Origin: Aquila chrysaetos chrysaetos
Taxonomy: Eukaryota > Chordata > Aves > Accipitriformes > Accipitridae
NCBI RefSeq assembly: GCF_900496995.4
Contig: NC_044007.1
Coordinates: 73,260,742 to 73,324,741, forward strand
Length of the DNA stretch: 64,000 nucleotides
Direction: 5' to 3'
The notes under the pieces are model-generated. The model was not told the DNA's origin, ran no database searches, and worked only from the letters and a program-made list of their open reading frames with translations. The position numbers were made by a program, and so were the translations under genes. Below, piece after piece: positions 24,801 to 39,384 of this stretch (position 1 is the first letter of the stretch; the number at the start of each line of letters is the position of its first letter).

Positions 24801-26319
24801 TTTACTGGTCAAACTTAGATTCACTGAGATGCTGCTGAAGTAAATGGATGTATTTATACACAGAAGAGATTTGGCGGGGCCGGGAGTCATTCCCACTGCA
24901 AATAATGACACTATTCAAAGTAGCTGTGTCCATTAGATTAAAAAAAAATAATAATATTCTTTTTTCATCAACTCATTATTTTAAATGTATTTAATAATTT
25001 ATTTGTAGTGGAAAAAGGATTTGTAAGTAGAAACCACAGAAGAGTCATAATTCAGGTCACATTTGTGCAGCTCACCAGCTAATCTGAAAATCTAAATGTA
25101 CTGAGACTTCCTAATATCTTCTCAGAATTGTGTATAATACTACTTATGAGTAGGCTCAATCTAAAGGAAGCTTTTTATATACCAAAAAGTATTTTCTGCA
25201 TTGTCATCTACTACTTTGTTCAGTCATTTCACTGCTCAAAATTTGTAAATTAACAGCCAAATCAGGTTTTGACCCATCCGCTGCCTTCTCCCTGTAACAG
25301 ATTAATAGCTAATACATACTCCCCTACTGGATTGGCTAAAAAATGCAATGGCACCAGTAGGGAACATACCATGCTTTCTCCTTCTACCAACTACTTTGTC
25401 ATATAGTGACAGATTATTAAAGTAAGTGAAATAGCAAGAAAATAAATGAAATTTTGTCTCTTTTCATTCCCAATATCCTACTGAAATTTCCTACTCCTAT
25501 TAGTGACTGTAGTGGATGCAAATAGGAAAATCTTCCTGCAACTGAGAGATTGAGAAGTCAAGGAGACTGGGTTCAGCTACTGGTCATGCTCTAGATGAGT
25601 GACACTGGCTTATTTCACAGTAACCATAAAAAAATGTTTGCTTCCTTTGGCCCTGAATGTATTTTACATTTCATTTGCAAGCTCTTTGGGGCAGAGTCTG
25701 CTGCTGAATATGCTTTTCCAGTGTTAATGCAACACAGCCATGATATATCTTGAGACCTGACAAAAATCCAAGTAATAAGCAGTTACCAAGGAACGTTCTC
25801 CATGCAACAATTTAGTTCTGTGAAAGACCATTTTCCTGAGCACTCAGTACAGTACTTGTACATTTGCAAATCACCAGGGTGCCCAAAGAATATCTAATAA
25901 TACTTTAAAAGACAGAAATAAAACCTGAGTCAAGTGGCAAAAAGGCTATTAGAGAAATATTGGGCACCTGGACAAATCCCTGCATCCTTTGGTTTCCAAG
26001 CAGTTTCATCTTCCAAAATATTCTGCACTTCTTTTGATACTGCACGTGTATCTCTTAAACAGCTTTTACAGTTCAGCTAAAAAAGCCACCACTGTGAGAA
26101 AATGCTGCACCTGGTGAAAGTACTTAAAGGAATGTAGACCCTGATCTGCAACCCTTTTCTCACACAAATAATCTTCATAGCTTTGATTATGACATGAGGA
26201 GGATTATTTATGTGAGAGAAGCAAGGTAGGCATAGGAACTTAAGATTTGCACCAACATAGTAAACCATTGTAAAATGACAGTAAAAAATGCATTTAAGCT
26301 CTCTCAAGTTATGTCTATT

Positions 26320-28150
26320 CTATAGTACAGAAAAAGGACAGTAAATTGAACAAGTAGCTTTTACAGAGCTGCAGCCAGCAACTAGCGGGACCTTGTAAGA
26401 AGAGATCCCAGGTCCAACATGAATGAATAACTATGTCAAAAAGAAGGTACTGGAAATAAGCAAAGTCCACACAGAATGCCAAAGGTACTGTCCACAAACT
26501 AAAACCATCTGAGAAGTCAGGAAGTACAAAGATAAAGTTTGAACTGCCAAGAAGCCAATTGAGTTGTATCTTGCAAAGAATATGAAAACAAATAGTAAGA
26601 GGCTCTTTGGTAGTATAAATAAAAACAGACCAGGAAAAATGTTGTGCCATTGTGGCGTAAGGATGGAGTGGAGATTAAAGACAACACAAGGAAAAGCCTT
26701 GAATAAGTGTTTTGCCACAGTTTTCAATCAGAAGTTTTAAGTTGAATTTAGAGACAACGATAGGGTGAACAATGAGAATGTGGGTATGCAGGTAGAAACT
26801 ACCACAGCTAACACAAAAGCTCGACTCAAAAAGTTAAATGCATCAAGCTTGAAGTCTGGTTAATCACTATCTCTGACTTCTAAAAATTTCTGACATGTGT
26901 AATGCTGGTCCAGTGACAAATATTTTTAATAGCACCATCAAGTTGGGAGTGAAACTGAAAAATAGTAAATACGGTTTCTTTACTTAAGAAAAATATGTGA
27001 ACAAAAATAAGAGGAGAAGGCAGTTGGGAAATTACAAGCTATTTCATTTGACCTCATTGGTATGAAAGGCCTTAAAATACATTTTGAGGGAGAAAAAATA
27101 TATTAAGACACAGAGACGAATGAAAAATGGGATAAAGTGCAACAGCAGTTTACCAAAGGGACACCATACAAACTATCCATATAGTTTTCTTAGATGAGGT
27201 AAGTGATTTTCTGAACAAATGAAGTGTAATAGATGTCATCTTTCAGGACTTTAGGAATGCATTTGACACCACATTATACATTATTAAGGAATCTGAGGAC
27301 TAAGGAGAAGAATTTTTTGATGGCTAAAAAACAGCTAAAGGAGTAGTAACAGGTAAGTGCCATTAAGAAGGGATCCATCAAATCAATTGAAATTAGCAGT
27401 GAGGGTCTTCAGGATCCATCCTGGGGCTTCTGCTGTCCTTTCATAGCTCTCGATCATTGTGACCCAGATAGAAGAGTACCTGCACACTCTTGTACTGTCA
27501 ATACAGAAGAGTAGAGAAACTATACAAATAGAGCGGCTTGAAGATGGGAGCCATAGAAATGGGGTAAACAGCAAGGCCATGTGCAGAAAATTCAAATGTA
27601 ACCTGGGAGATGACCAGGTAGAGACAAATGCGGACTGCAGTTGCCAATGAGAGGATGACTAAACAGGTAACATGATGAAAAAGGCAAGTGAGACTGTAGG
27701 ACATGAGGATGGAGATTTTCAGTAGAACCTGGGAGACATCTGTGATCATGTCCAAAGTGTGGTTTGTGTCTCACCTGAAATCCTATACACATTCAAAAAA
27801 GATGAACTCAGATGGGGAAAAGTGCAGAGAATAGCTTCTAAAATGAATGAAGGAATGGAGATCCTCCATCCAAAGATGCCAACAACAGAGCTAAGTTGTT
27901 TAGCCTAGCAATAAAAGAGCTAAGGATATAACTGCTGCCTAGAAATGCCTTGAGGAAGACACCTCCAGGTGGGAGAAGTGTTATTTAAGTTAAAGAGCAA
28001 CAATAGCATGGGGGGGAGGGGGAATGAAAAGGCAGTATACATGCCATGCATTCATCTAGGCTGTAAAGAAGGAACCTAGCAATAAGCCTTTGAGTTTCTC
28101 AAATAGTCTCCCAGATAGAAGAGTTAGGGCTCCTTTAAGTTGGACCTTGA
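26320..28150 (+). mobile_element. Degraded CR1-type LINE, reverse transcriptase part, sense +
   Basis: Several LINE reverse-transcriptase signatures occur in the correct order on the + strand but in shifting frames. GNYK.FHLTS at about 27,030-27,062 corresponds to GNYRPISLTS, QDFRNAFDTT at about 27,244-27,275 to LDFSKAFDTV, and GSILGLLL at 27,412-27,435 to QGSVLGPLLF. A VWFVSHLKS..FKKD-like run at about 27,750-27,800 and a LFSL/RELR-like run near 27,890-27,940 match the end of CR1 ORF2. Frameshifts and stops are frequent, so the copy is old and dead. The left border is uncertain, and no 3' ATTCTATGA tail is visible. Confidence 0.75.
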
Positions 28151-31100
28151 CATACAGTTGAAATTATCACATGCTACAACACTGTTTAAATTGCCCAGAC
28201 CCATTGGTTGCGTCCACTGGTCACAGAAAGTCCTTTAGCTCTTCCATGAATAGTGTGGTGGTGATATTTTTACTGCTTTGATGTTATTGGTGTCGTTTTG
28301 GGGGACATATCAAACAACATTTACCATTCCATTTTTCACATACAGTCTTCATTACAAAATCCATGTAAAACTAATTACACAGATAAGGGCTTTTGCGATA
28401 TGCAGGCTACTTGTAATGAAAATAAACAAACAGAAGAATGTAGGGCTCAAGATTATTTGAAGAGCTAGGGCTCACAAAAATACAATCAACAGGAGCTTTA
28501 ATTAAGAATAATTAAGTCTTTTGTGAAATAATCCAGGGCAAACTGTGGGATTGTTTTAAAATTGTTATTAGCTGCTCAGATGGAGTTTGTCAGATGGGTG
28601 TTCAGTGCTTTAAAGCTGAGAAATTTAACAGAAATAGTATGTTGCTGTATTTTCAGAACTGGTGGAGAGATGCATCTCTCCCGAAGACAGTGAAGATTTG
28701 GCACTTTGTATGAGCAGAGAGGATCTGGCCCAAACATTCCTGTTTGCAGATGATGACTTTACTGTATTATTCACTTTGTCTTGGCACAGTCAATCAACAG
28801 AGGAACTGCAGTGGAAATAACAAAGCCTTTTCTCCATTTTTAACATTTTTAGCTGATAACATTTTTAGCACATTTAAGGAGAAATCTGAAGAACCACAGA
28901 AATTTCTGCACCCCAGAATATGTGTTGAGCAGAGAGAAAAGGACAGAGAGGACATCAGTATTTGCAAAAGACAAAACAAACCCCAGGAAAATGTTTCCAA
29001 AAAGGGAATGTGAAAAAATTACTCTTAAAATACATTTTAAGGAAGTATTTTAAAGAACCTTTCCAGGACAGAGTACCTATTCACACCCATTAAGTTTACA
29101 CCTATTTGAACACAAATCAGTGGATTTATACTAGGGATGAACCTAATCCATGTTGTGTATCCAAAATAATATGTTCAAGGGATTAGACAGGACAACAGCA
29201 TTTTTATCAGATAGAATTCCTTTGTATCCATCCTCACATTATCAGAAACACAGCTATCTCCTAATTAGCACATCTCCAACTTTAACCTTTTGTCTTGACT
29301 GCAATCTCTTACATTAGTGGTGATGTTCAGCCTCCTCAAAACTTCTTTCATAAAGTGACTATTTCCATGGTAACAGCTGCCACTTTCATTCTACAAGCAT
29401 CAAGAAAATGTGATTTCCTTTATATCAGTGGGCCAGGCTAGGTGTGCAACTTTGGCCTTTGTCAGTGCTCTTTTCAGACAAAACTGTTTATTCCAGAAGA
29501 AGAGGAAACAGGTGCAAGCACAGTTCAGGAGGCAGTTGTTGGCTGATCCATGAAGCAGGATTGGCAACGGTCCAAAAAGGGAGCTGTTGGACGACCCACC
29601 TCTAATGCCAGTATGTTCTGTAGCTGCAAGAGGGAAGAACAAGCACATTCAACAGCAGCCACCAAACTTAAATCAATATTTTCTGTGGGGTTGTCTCTTC
29701 TTTGTTTTTTTTTTTTTTCCTTTTTGCTTGTTTCTTTGGTGGCTCCACAAACAGTAGCAAGACATCAGCTTAATACCCCGCCCCAAGAATAGTTAAGAAA
29801 TACCTAATGTAAATCAAGGGTTCTCATTCAAAGAGCATTGAACTTAAGCCAAAAAGAACATCAGTTCATTTCTGAGAAGCTGACACAGCTTTAATGATCA
29901 GTATCTTCATCTTCAACACTCACACCAGTCTATAACCAAAGTCCTAATCTCAGCTGAAGTCAACTCCCAAAGTAGCATCAACTTCAGTGGGACCAGCAAA
30001 CATTCACAACAAAGGTACTTTGTCTCCTGCCAGTCATGTGAAATTTTTCTGGAAGTTTATCAAATTGGAGGCTTTTTGCAGAAAACCCATCTGTTCGATA
30101 TGAACTCACTCTGACACCTTTACCTTCTTTGAAACTGAAGGTTTCCAAGTCAATCCGTTAAGGTGAGAATGGATAAAGTGAGATTCACATCTACTCCAGC
30201 AATCCACTGAAATAATCGAGCTCTCCCTTAGTCACAAATGTAAGATTGTGTCAGAAAACAGAGCTGCAATTTTCCAAAGCTAGTACTGCATGTTCAGTTT
30301 CTTAAATTGGTCTTTAAAATATATTTTTAATTTTTTAATGAAATTTTTAGCACTCATGTAAAGGACTGACAGACAGCAAAGAGACTGAAAAATTAAACAC
30401 AACTCTAGCAGCCTTTTTTTCTCTCTCCATAATTCCCCATTAACCCTTTCAGCACTAGACCAGGTGATTGCTTTCCCTTCCTTACAGACTTTTCATTCCA
30501 GGTGTATCAACACCTGCTGTTAATTAGACACTTGCAAAATTTGAACTCAGTTTGGATTTGGGCCTACTGTTCTAAACCAAAATTACCAAGTGTTTGAGGA
30601 CAGAAAAATCACAGATCTGCTTTTCTGAAAGTGAACAGTCAATGGCTGCAGTTGTGCAACCTACATAAACTCTTTCTCTGCCCATTCCAACAGACATTAA
30701 GATTGTTTAGAAATGTACTCATTTCTGACCCTCATATCTAAGCGTTTATCATGCTTCTACATATGCAGATTTTGTTACCATCATAAGGTACCAAACCCAA
30801 TACGAACAGTAAAGCCCACAGTTTCTCCCACTGTAGCCGAAAAGGAAAACACCACTAGTCAGAAAAGAATAGCAGGCTGTAAACATACTGCAAGCACTGA
30901 GCTAGTATATTTACACGAGTATCACAGAACCTGGATGCCATTCAGATTCAAAACCTAATTCTGTCGCTGGATCGTAATCCATAAAGGGCCAAATTAAAAC
31001 TCTCAGTTCTGGGCTTACATTGGGAAAGCCTGGGTTTGAGTTTGAGCTCAGAGTCCTAAGCTCATGTTTATTTTCACTTCAGCTCACAAAAAATTGGTGA

Positions 31101-34100
31101 ATAATCCAGAACTGCTCATCCAGGAAAGATTCCAAAGGCTTGCCAAGTTCCAGACAATAGTCCATGGAAAAAAAACAAGTGCACAGATCTGCTGGCAGGA
31201 GATGCCTCTATCCACGCTCAACTCGCACATGTTCCTAGGGTGGTTCTCAAAAATGGAACACCCTTGGGAAGGGAACGGTGAGGGAGTTAATTGAGCCATA
31301 CCTGCGAATGCCACGAATACCCCTCAGATTTAATGCAAAGGAACACCAAAGAAATTACTGCAGATTAATGAAAAAGAGCAAATGGTTGGGAGGAAGGGTT
31401 GCCTGCATGACTGGCAACATCATAGCAACAAAAACATGTTACAGGACAACTCATAGATTCTGCACTGTAGATGTTTGCCATCTCAATAGTAGTAGTCTAC
31501 ATTCTGATGCCACAGCCCAGTTTTGCAATTGTACTACAGGCGCCAGGATTGTTAAGGTATTATTACTTTGACACCCCACAATACTATCCTGCACCCTGTT
31601 TGGTGCCTTCCTGTGCAGCCTGGCCCAACTTCCACCTGGAAGAGGGGTGTGACTCTACCTGCACTGGCTCCTCGAGTCAGGAGAGGCACAGGAGGCAAGC
31701 AGAGTACATTTTCCACTCAAGGGCTCTCAAGGGCTGTTCTTTCTCCCCAGTGAAATATCCTGTATGTTTTACAAGGTTCTGTGGATCCTAGAGAGTTCAA
31801 GGACCGGATGGGGCCAAGGTGGAAAGTCCCATACTGCAGAAGGATAGAGATGAGGGGATCCCACTTCCAGTGCTTTCCAAATTAAATCCTTAAAGGGTAA
31901 GTCCTGGCTTCTCTCCCACCACCCCTGCAACAACATCAGCTCAGATCTTACAGGAAGCAGGCTAGAGAGGAGACCACTGTCCTGACCCACAAATCTCACT
32001 CACCCTTTGCTCAGAAATGTTAACAGGACTGCCATACTTAGTGTCTTTACTATACTACTTTTTTTTTTTTTTTTTTTTTGTATCAGTAATACGGGAGATT
32101 CAAATAGTGTTGCTGTCTTCACACTGCTTGTAAGTGTCTCCAACTTCTGGCAATCAGTGCATCACAGGCCCTTCCTACCTCATGCCAAGGAGACATAAAC
32201 AGCATCCCTGCATCACTGTCTGAGTTTTGAGCTTTTCTGCACGCTTTTACCATATATTAATGGAACTCGGCCCACACGAATTGGTGAGCTAATTGGTGTC
32301 AGAGAAGACAGTAAGATAGGCCTGAAGAAAATATTTGGTACTTTTTTATCACGAGGGAAATGTAAGAGGGAAAGGATGTCTTTTCCATTTCCTGAGGGCT
32401 GCAACAAAAGTTAAAGCAAGCTTTTATGATCAGTGGAGTTTGAGGAACAATTATCCAGCTCCAGTGGATGTATACCTTACATCCAGCTCTATCTGAATTC
32501 CCTCTGTGGTTTAGTTTGCCTCCTGGGCACATCATGTGCTGGGGGTTCATAGACTGCCGGTACGCTAGTTCAATCTGCTCCAGGCACCAGTGTTCAGAGC
32601 GCAGTGTTGTGAAGCAATTCAAGATACCAAAACCAGGAGCAAACTCATAAGGTACTCATGATAAAGAGATAACATTTGTTTCTATATTCTGTGCTGTTAT
32701 CTTGGAGGGATGCTAGCACAGTAATGCCCTCTGTGGGAAACTATTGCTCAGTGCTAACTTTCCAGTGGTGGCCACCATAAATATTCAAACAGAGATATAA
32801 ATAGCACTGCACTATAAAAAGTAACAACAGCAACAGAGGTCTGTGTGAGGATCAGACCTCAACGTGACACTGCAGAAGAGATGCTGCATTGGAGCTATTC
32901 AGTCAGAAGGCTTCGTATTTGGAGAAGAAGGAAGAATAGCTTGCCAACTGGCATTCTAGCAGAGAGCTGCTGGCCAGGATTTTCAAAGTTGCACTTTATA
33001 CCCCTAGTTTCACAAAGGTCACACTAGCAAACTGTTGGGCTTAATAGACCAAAGACGCATTTGGCTCTTATTCCAAGGCCCTTTCCCTGATTTTAATATT
33101 GATGACAATGGAACAAACATCTCAATAGCTGCACAGAAAGGCCAATGCACAAATGTGCTATACTCAACATATGGAAGAAGTCTGAAGCCTTTCAAACCAC
33201 TTATGTTTTCATGAGAAAGCTGTGGATATCAACAGCAGAACAAAAAACCTAAAATGTGAGGAAGAAGTCTATATCCTACCATGCTAATTCATATTGTTAG
33301 AGAGGAAAGTAAACGGCAATGTTAGCTATGCTGAGAATTTTCAAAAGTTGTATTTATTTTGGGTTTCCTTTCAAAAATAATGTTTTAATGAATATGCAGC
33401 ATGCTGGGTCTGTGGCACCGGTAGTGTGTCCATCACCATGGTACCTGAGCACTCAAGCAAATGATTACCCAGCAGAGCAAATGAAACAGAAGCAGAGAGC
33501 CAACAGGCACTGTGACAAGCTCTTCGCAGACCTGCCAGTACATCTCTATCTGGACCTTTACTCCTTCGGGCTTTCCACTGTCCTATCTTTCACCCATGCT
33601 CTTATAATAACCAGATCTTTTTTTCCAAACAGTGCTAAGGGATGCAGAGAACTGGCTTAGGAGAAAGGCTGAGATTAATAAAAAAAAACAAAACACAAAT
33701 ATTTTCATCAGGAAAACATTGCTTAAGGACACGGTAAGGAAAAAAATAATTTTCATTTGCACAAACCGATTATGAATTGATAAACTTTGTTATGTCTGCC
33801 ATGCCATCAGCCTGGCCACTTTAAAATGACTTTTCTGAACAGGGAAAACAAGTCTTTTCCTCGCTGAGGGCCAAAATGACCTTTCCTGAGACTGATGCAG
33901 ACCATACATGAACACTACTGTTAGCATTATCGAATAATAGTGAAAAAAATACATGAAAACATATGGCTCTGGGCCTTCTGGAGAAAGTCTGGAGATTGCA
34001 TCAGCCCCTCCCCACACTTCAAGTAAGTAGCAAGTTAATGACAACTCTGATGATGTTTGTTGAACATATGTGCATGTAACTACTTTGAGCTTTTTCTGGC

Positions 34101-35280
34101 TTGGGATGCTTAAGCAGAGACCTCTGGGATTTTAGAAAAAAATATTCTGTTGAATCATCTACTCCTTGCTGTTTTGTTTTTTGTACAAAATCTAAGGAGC
34201 ACAGGAAAGCAGAGCGCCTTACATGCAGGCCAACTTTAGAAAGGCTAGCTCCTTTCAGTTTTGGGGAATTACGCAGCTGTAATATAACCCTCACTGAAGA
34301 AGTTTCCTGTTTTCCATCACTAGTCAAGGCAATAATACTGCAGTCTAATTAAATTACCATCATGTGGAGTTTTTCCTCTCTACTGTAGCTGTTTCAGACT
34401 TACGAAGTAGTTATATCCTCTCCATTCCAGTTTTCCCTTTAAAAGAGGAATAAGTTTTGGGGACAATGCCACATTACCAGCAATGAAGACTCAAGTGCTC
34501 TCTTCCCAATGCAGGTACAATATGCTGTGCTACCACTGAGCCTCAGCAGCAGTTTTGAAACAGATAAGGAGCACGGCACCACCCACCCATATTCGACTGT
34601 GAAACTCTGGCTTAAAGTTCACTTTAAGCATCTGTCTGATTCTGTTACCTCTCTTGTGTCTAAATTATATCCAGCACTGTCATCTCTAAAGATTCAGATC
34701 TTCTGAGCACTTTATCAAGCTTTATAATCGAAGGTAATGGAAGATATGTTTGTTTAGCTGTTGTAAATGGCTTTGAAGATCTCAGTCTCAGCAAGGGTGA
34801 TGAATTGAGGATGTCAGCTGGACAGTTTAATTTTGAATGAATTTAGGCAAAATTGATTACTGAAAAACTGATATGAATCTTTCAAGTTCATATTCTTTCA
34901 CATAGTCTAGCAGTAAATATTCCGCCCCTACTTGCCATCTGACTCACCAAGCATAAAGCTGGAAGAATCAGCAATGATGCCAGCTTCTCAGACATGAGAC
35001 CAGCTTTGAATACTATAAACAGGTGTGAGAAGCTATGTTTCGACTGCAGCAGGGAGTAGAGCCCGCAAACAGTTTGGCCCTCAGCTGACTCAGTATCTGC
35101 ATAATAGCAATTCTATTAAGCAGCCTGAACATGGTAGCCAAAGCGTTTTATGACAAAAGCCAGGAACACAAAACCGAGAAACCGACAACTGCAAAGAACT
35201 ATTCCATGACACAGTTATTTATTGGAAGTACCTATTTTTATTCTCTCTGGTCCATTTTCAAATGAATTAAAATAATAACT

Positions 35281-35295
35281 GGGGGGGGGGGGGGG
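35281..35295. repeat. Poly(G) run of 15
   Basis: Fifteen consecutive G residues in an AT-rich context (AATAACT before, ATTATC after). Confidence 0.85.
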
Positions 35296-35384
35296 ATTAT
35301 CTTAAAATAGTTGTGTTTTTTTTCCTCTCTCAGGTAATTTGGAGTCAGGAAGAATCCAAAATAACAGCATGAGTGTTGAAAATT

Positions 35385-35466
35385 ACAGGGTAAGGTTGGA
35401 AACCTCTAGAGGTCATTTAGTCCAACCTCATGCTCAAACCAGTGCCACCTTAGAACAGGTCGCTCA
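35385..35466 (-). mobile_element. CR1 LINE 3'-end fragment, antisense
   Basis: The + strand reads AAGGTTGGAAACCTCTAGAG, then GTCATTTAGTCCAACCT and GCTCAAACCAGTG. This is the reverse complement of the well-known CR1 3' UTR. It is truncated to about 80 bp, and the terminal octamer repeats are not evident. Confidence 0.8.
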
Positions 35467-38400
35467 GAATTAAAAGGAAACGAAAATAATTTAAAGCGAA
35501 AAGAAATAAAAAATTAAGACTTCCCCTATCCCCTTTTTGCACCAGAAGGAAAAAAAAAAAAGGCAAGAAATGTTTTCCTGAAACATATAGCTCCTCTATG
35601 TTGTTCATAAGTAAATATGACCAATATGGAAAATACCTACAGCTGCCTCCTTTGGTTGACCTAGTTCCCTTCCTGTCTTGATGCAGGTAACGTTTAGCAC
35701 AGCGTGTGGCAAACTCCGACTCGGTTGCCAGCACTGCTCTGCCACACTCCAGGCCAGAAAAGGCTAGGAATGCTGCACGTTCAGCTCCAGTGACAGAGAA
35801 AATGCTCGTATCATTCATCTGCAGTCCCCTCCAAGTTAATTAAGGAACAGAGCCGACAGCTGCTGAAGAGGGTTCCACCCCATCTTTCGGCTGGGAAAGC
35901 AAGGCCTCTAGGGCAGGGCCTGGACTATACAGCAGAGAAGAACAGGGTGGGGGAACCTTACGAGATCTGAGTGAAACCCAGATGGATGACTCATCAGAAA
36001 GTAAAATGTTCCTATTTTGACAAGAGGCTGAAATAGCAGCCCTGGGTTGTGCTGCAGCACAGCAGTAAGTGACCCTGAGGGCTTGGGACAAACTCCTGTG
36101 CACATTGATATTCCTAACAGTAGGGGCTATTTCACATCTCATTAAGCAAAGAGGTTTACATGACAATTAACACATTAATTAGCAGTGTCTTTTTCACAGG
36201 TGGAAATTCGGCTTGAGATTTCAACATTTTTAGGCAACTGTTTTGTGAGTGAAAATGAAGGAATAGTTTCTTATGGCTGAAGGTGACAAGGACTCATATC
36301 CAGAACTGGCATAAGAGTACATTTGTCTATGTACTGAAGGACACTGCAACCAGATGATGGCCTTTCCCATAACTTCTATGCAAGGAGGGCCTCCTTGTAC
36401 ATCTGCAGCTTGCCATTCAAAGCCTAGCCCTCAGCGTGGGCAGGCTGCCAGGCTGGCCACTTCATAAGCTCACCATAAAAAGGCCTAACGTACCACAAAG
36501 TGACACAGAGGCAAAGCAAAGCCTGGACTTGAACAAGCAGTAGCTCCCTCCTATTTCTCAGCCCCAGCCGCTGACCTGTGTGGCTCCCCACTACAAAAAT
36601 CCTTTTGATTATATTTGTACAGATATGATCCATGAGAGTACTCTTCAGCAAACACCAGCAAGCAATCATGCTAATTTCACTTAAAATAGGTATCAGCTAT
36701 AAGAGCATGTCTATTGCCCTAGAGCTTCACATTTTAGAGAAAGAACTAATAGTTTCTACCAGAGACCGCTTTCAAGAAGAGTTGGTACACAAGTATGGAT
36801 TTCCTTAAATTGCAGGTATGTTTCTCTCTGAGGTTTTTGTTCAATACAATCTTTAATTCCTATTGTCTTTTGAGAGAATGGATTTGCAGGTATACAAGAA
36901 AATCTAGAGCACTGGAAATGGAATGAAAGGACGAAAAAATTGGAGACTGGAACTGGAACTTGTAGCTTTCAAGATCAGGAGGATTCTGATACTCATCGAG
37001 TCTCTTCCCTGTCAGATGCATGTTGCCAAGCCATGGAAAATAGTGACATGCTTTATATATGTTATCTTTCACTTCCCTCAGGTACATACTGCAAGGAAGC
37101 TGTGTTCTAAACAATGTATAAACAAACAACCGTCATATTAATCTTTTACATATTTTGGCACTCAAAGCACAAATAAATCACTGTGCCGCAGCCTTACCTA
37201 TCATACGACTTAAAAAATAAATCCAGGCTCGGGAGGAACACTAGATAACTTTTCCTTTAATGAGCTTTTCAAAGCTGATGGTATTTTTTAGAACATGATT
37301 TATTCCTTTTATTTATCAGCCTGCCTTGTTTCAGATGGGTACTGTCTGACTGACCTCTAGATACCCTTGCACTTGCTCTGTGATATCCCCAGAATGTCAA
37401 TGCTTCAATTCTTCATCTTTCATTTCCCAAACGTTTCTTATTGGTCACTTCTGGTACCAGTGGCAGCTGAAGTGGAAGTTTATCCTCTGATAATCTGTAC
37501 TGCTTTAATGGTTCCCAGCATCCTGGGGATATTTTCCAAGTGTTATGGTGACACCAGCTGAGATCTTGGCAATAGAAAAGTGTTTCATATGCTTATTTCC
37601 TAACTTAGTCTCTTGGTTTTTTTCTGCTTTCCCAACCCTCTGTCAGCCCCTTGATTTCTGTGGCTTAACTCCTTTTGTTATTGCTATATTCTTTGTCATC
37701 ACTTCTCAGTATCTTTCTGATAATAAAGCCTTTGAAGAATCTGAGGGCATTCCCACCACGCATCCAAAATCTCTTAGCAAATTTCTCCAAACCTCCAAGT
37801 CACATTTGTCCAAAAGCTCAGCAAAAATCCCCTCTAAAAGGAACAACAATACTCACATCTTCTTTATATATTTCTCTGTAAACTAGAGTCTAGGAACTAA
37901 AGCACATAAACCTTGTAAAATGATAAGCATGTTTCAAACAGTTCTAATATAAAATATTACACATAAAACAAGTAACCAGTTTTAGCATGTCTCCAAAACA
38001 ACGTATGCTTAGAAATGCTTATCCTTGTAGCATCGCTATCCTTTTTTTTTTCCGAAGATAAAATTAGTCTTGCACCAGCATGCCTGGAAAAGCAAAATTT
38101 TCATATAATTTCAATCACTCAATTTGCTCATGACTTTTATACAGCTGACTGAACACCTATTATCTCACCTGAAAGAGAAGCTGCGAGTTTGCTCACCTCA
38201 GTCACCTGCAGGATCTTTGAAATGCCTCCTCTTCTGTTCCTTCCAAAGAGTGCCTTCCCGCATCTCCCAGTCCATTCCCGAGTCCACTGAACATGCAGTC
38301 ATCAATAAGTTCTGGCTAAGTTATCCTACGTAACTGAAGAAAAAAGGAGAGACTCGCAGATGCTGCAGAAGGTCTTCTTTGCTCTCTTTGAAAATTTTGT

Positions 38401-39368
38401 TTTCTTGGTGGTCTGTCACAGTCAGGTCTCCAGTAGTAAACTGAACAACCTATCCTCCTGGCTCTTCTTTTCTTCTTTTTCTTTTCTGTAAACACATAAT
38501 CAGTGCTTCAAATCCTTTAGGTATCACAAACCGTATTTCTCTATTGCCCTCTACTGACTGCTAGCTAACACAGCCTTCCCGGAGAATCGGCAAGCAACAG
38601 ATACACAGTAGGCTCTCCTCCACCGCCCTCCCTCAAATCAATAATGATACACGATGACCAAAAGTCAACACAAATCATTCTATTTTTCCCTTTGTTACAA
38701 AACACTAGGCAAGATTTACAGCTTGTTGGCCAGCCGTGGTAGCAACAAAACACTAAACAACAGAGGCAGGAAGCAGTTAGTAACATGGGTCTGCTAATGT
38801 GTTTTTTTTGGTGAACAAAAGCCAGGAAAAAGTAGAGACGAATGCATTCTGCCTTGAAATGCGGGTGAATTCACCCCACCGGTGCCATAAATACTCTACC
38901 AGGGAGCTGAGGGTTATCTGGTTTTAAGGGTCTGGTCCCGCCAGCACTGGATGCACAGCAATACTGACTTTTGATGGGAGTTCTGCAGAAAGGGGCTCGT
39001 AGAGAGCCGTGAATTAGAGGCCATGGTTTCTTGGTCATTTTCCCTTTGTCTCTAGAGTTTTATCTGTTTAGCACGTTCAGCACCACTCCTAACATGAGAA
39101 ACATAGTTTCTGCCTCATGAGACAGGTACTGGGACAAGACACATGATATGGCATGTCAATGGTATATGAATGGCAGTGGGAGGTGCTGTTTGCACTGCTT
39201 TTTGGGCAAAGATGATCTATAATGCAAACAGAAACCAGCGAATTAACCTAAAAAAGGGAATGGCCCAGTGTAGTTTCAGGAGCAGAAGAAAAAAAATGGA
39301 TAAGCATTTCAGACAGACTGGAAGAGACTGAGGGGAAAAAAAAGCAGGGATAAGAAGAGTGTAATAGT

Positions 39369-39384
39369 GGGGGGGGGGGGGGGG
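39369..39384. repeat. Poly(G) run of 16
   Basis: Sixteen consecutive G residues followed by AGAGAAA. Confidence 0.85.

Larger units (their letters stand above)
11172..26319. other. Intergenic, gene-poor
   Basis: 15 kb of AT-rich sequence without a credible exon on either strand. It contains A runs (about 11,509 and 13,318), small tandem duplications (16,664 and 19,634), SINE/LINE scraps (about 14,690, 15,865 and 17,555) and the poly(C) run at 21,783. The segment about 22,680-22,880 looks like unique sequence. Confidence 0.65.

Noticed and set aside
28741-28765. LFADDD reading, similar to the reverse-transcriptase FADD motif
   Set aside because: It lies beyond the 3' end of the CR1 copy, in the wrong order relative to the other RT motifs, with no supporting flanking similarity. 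Probably chance.
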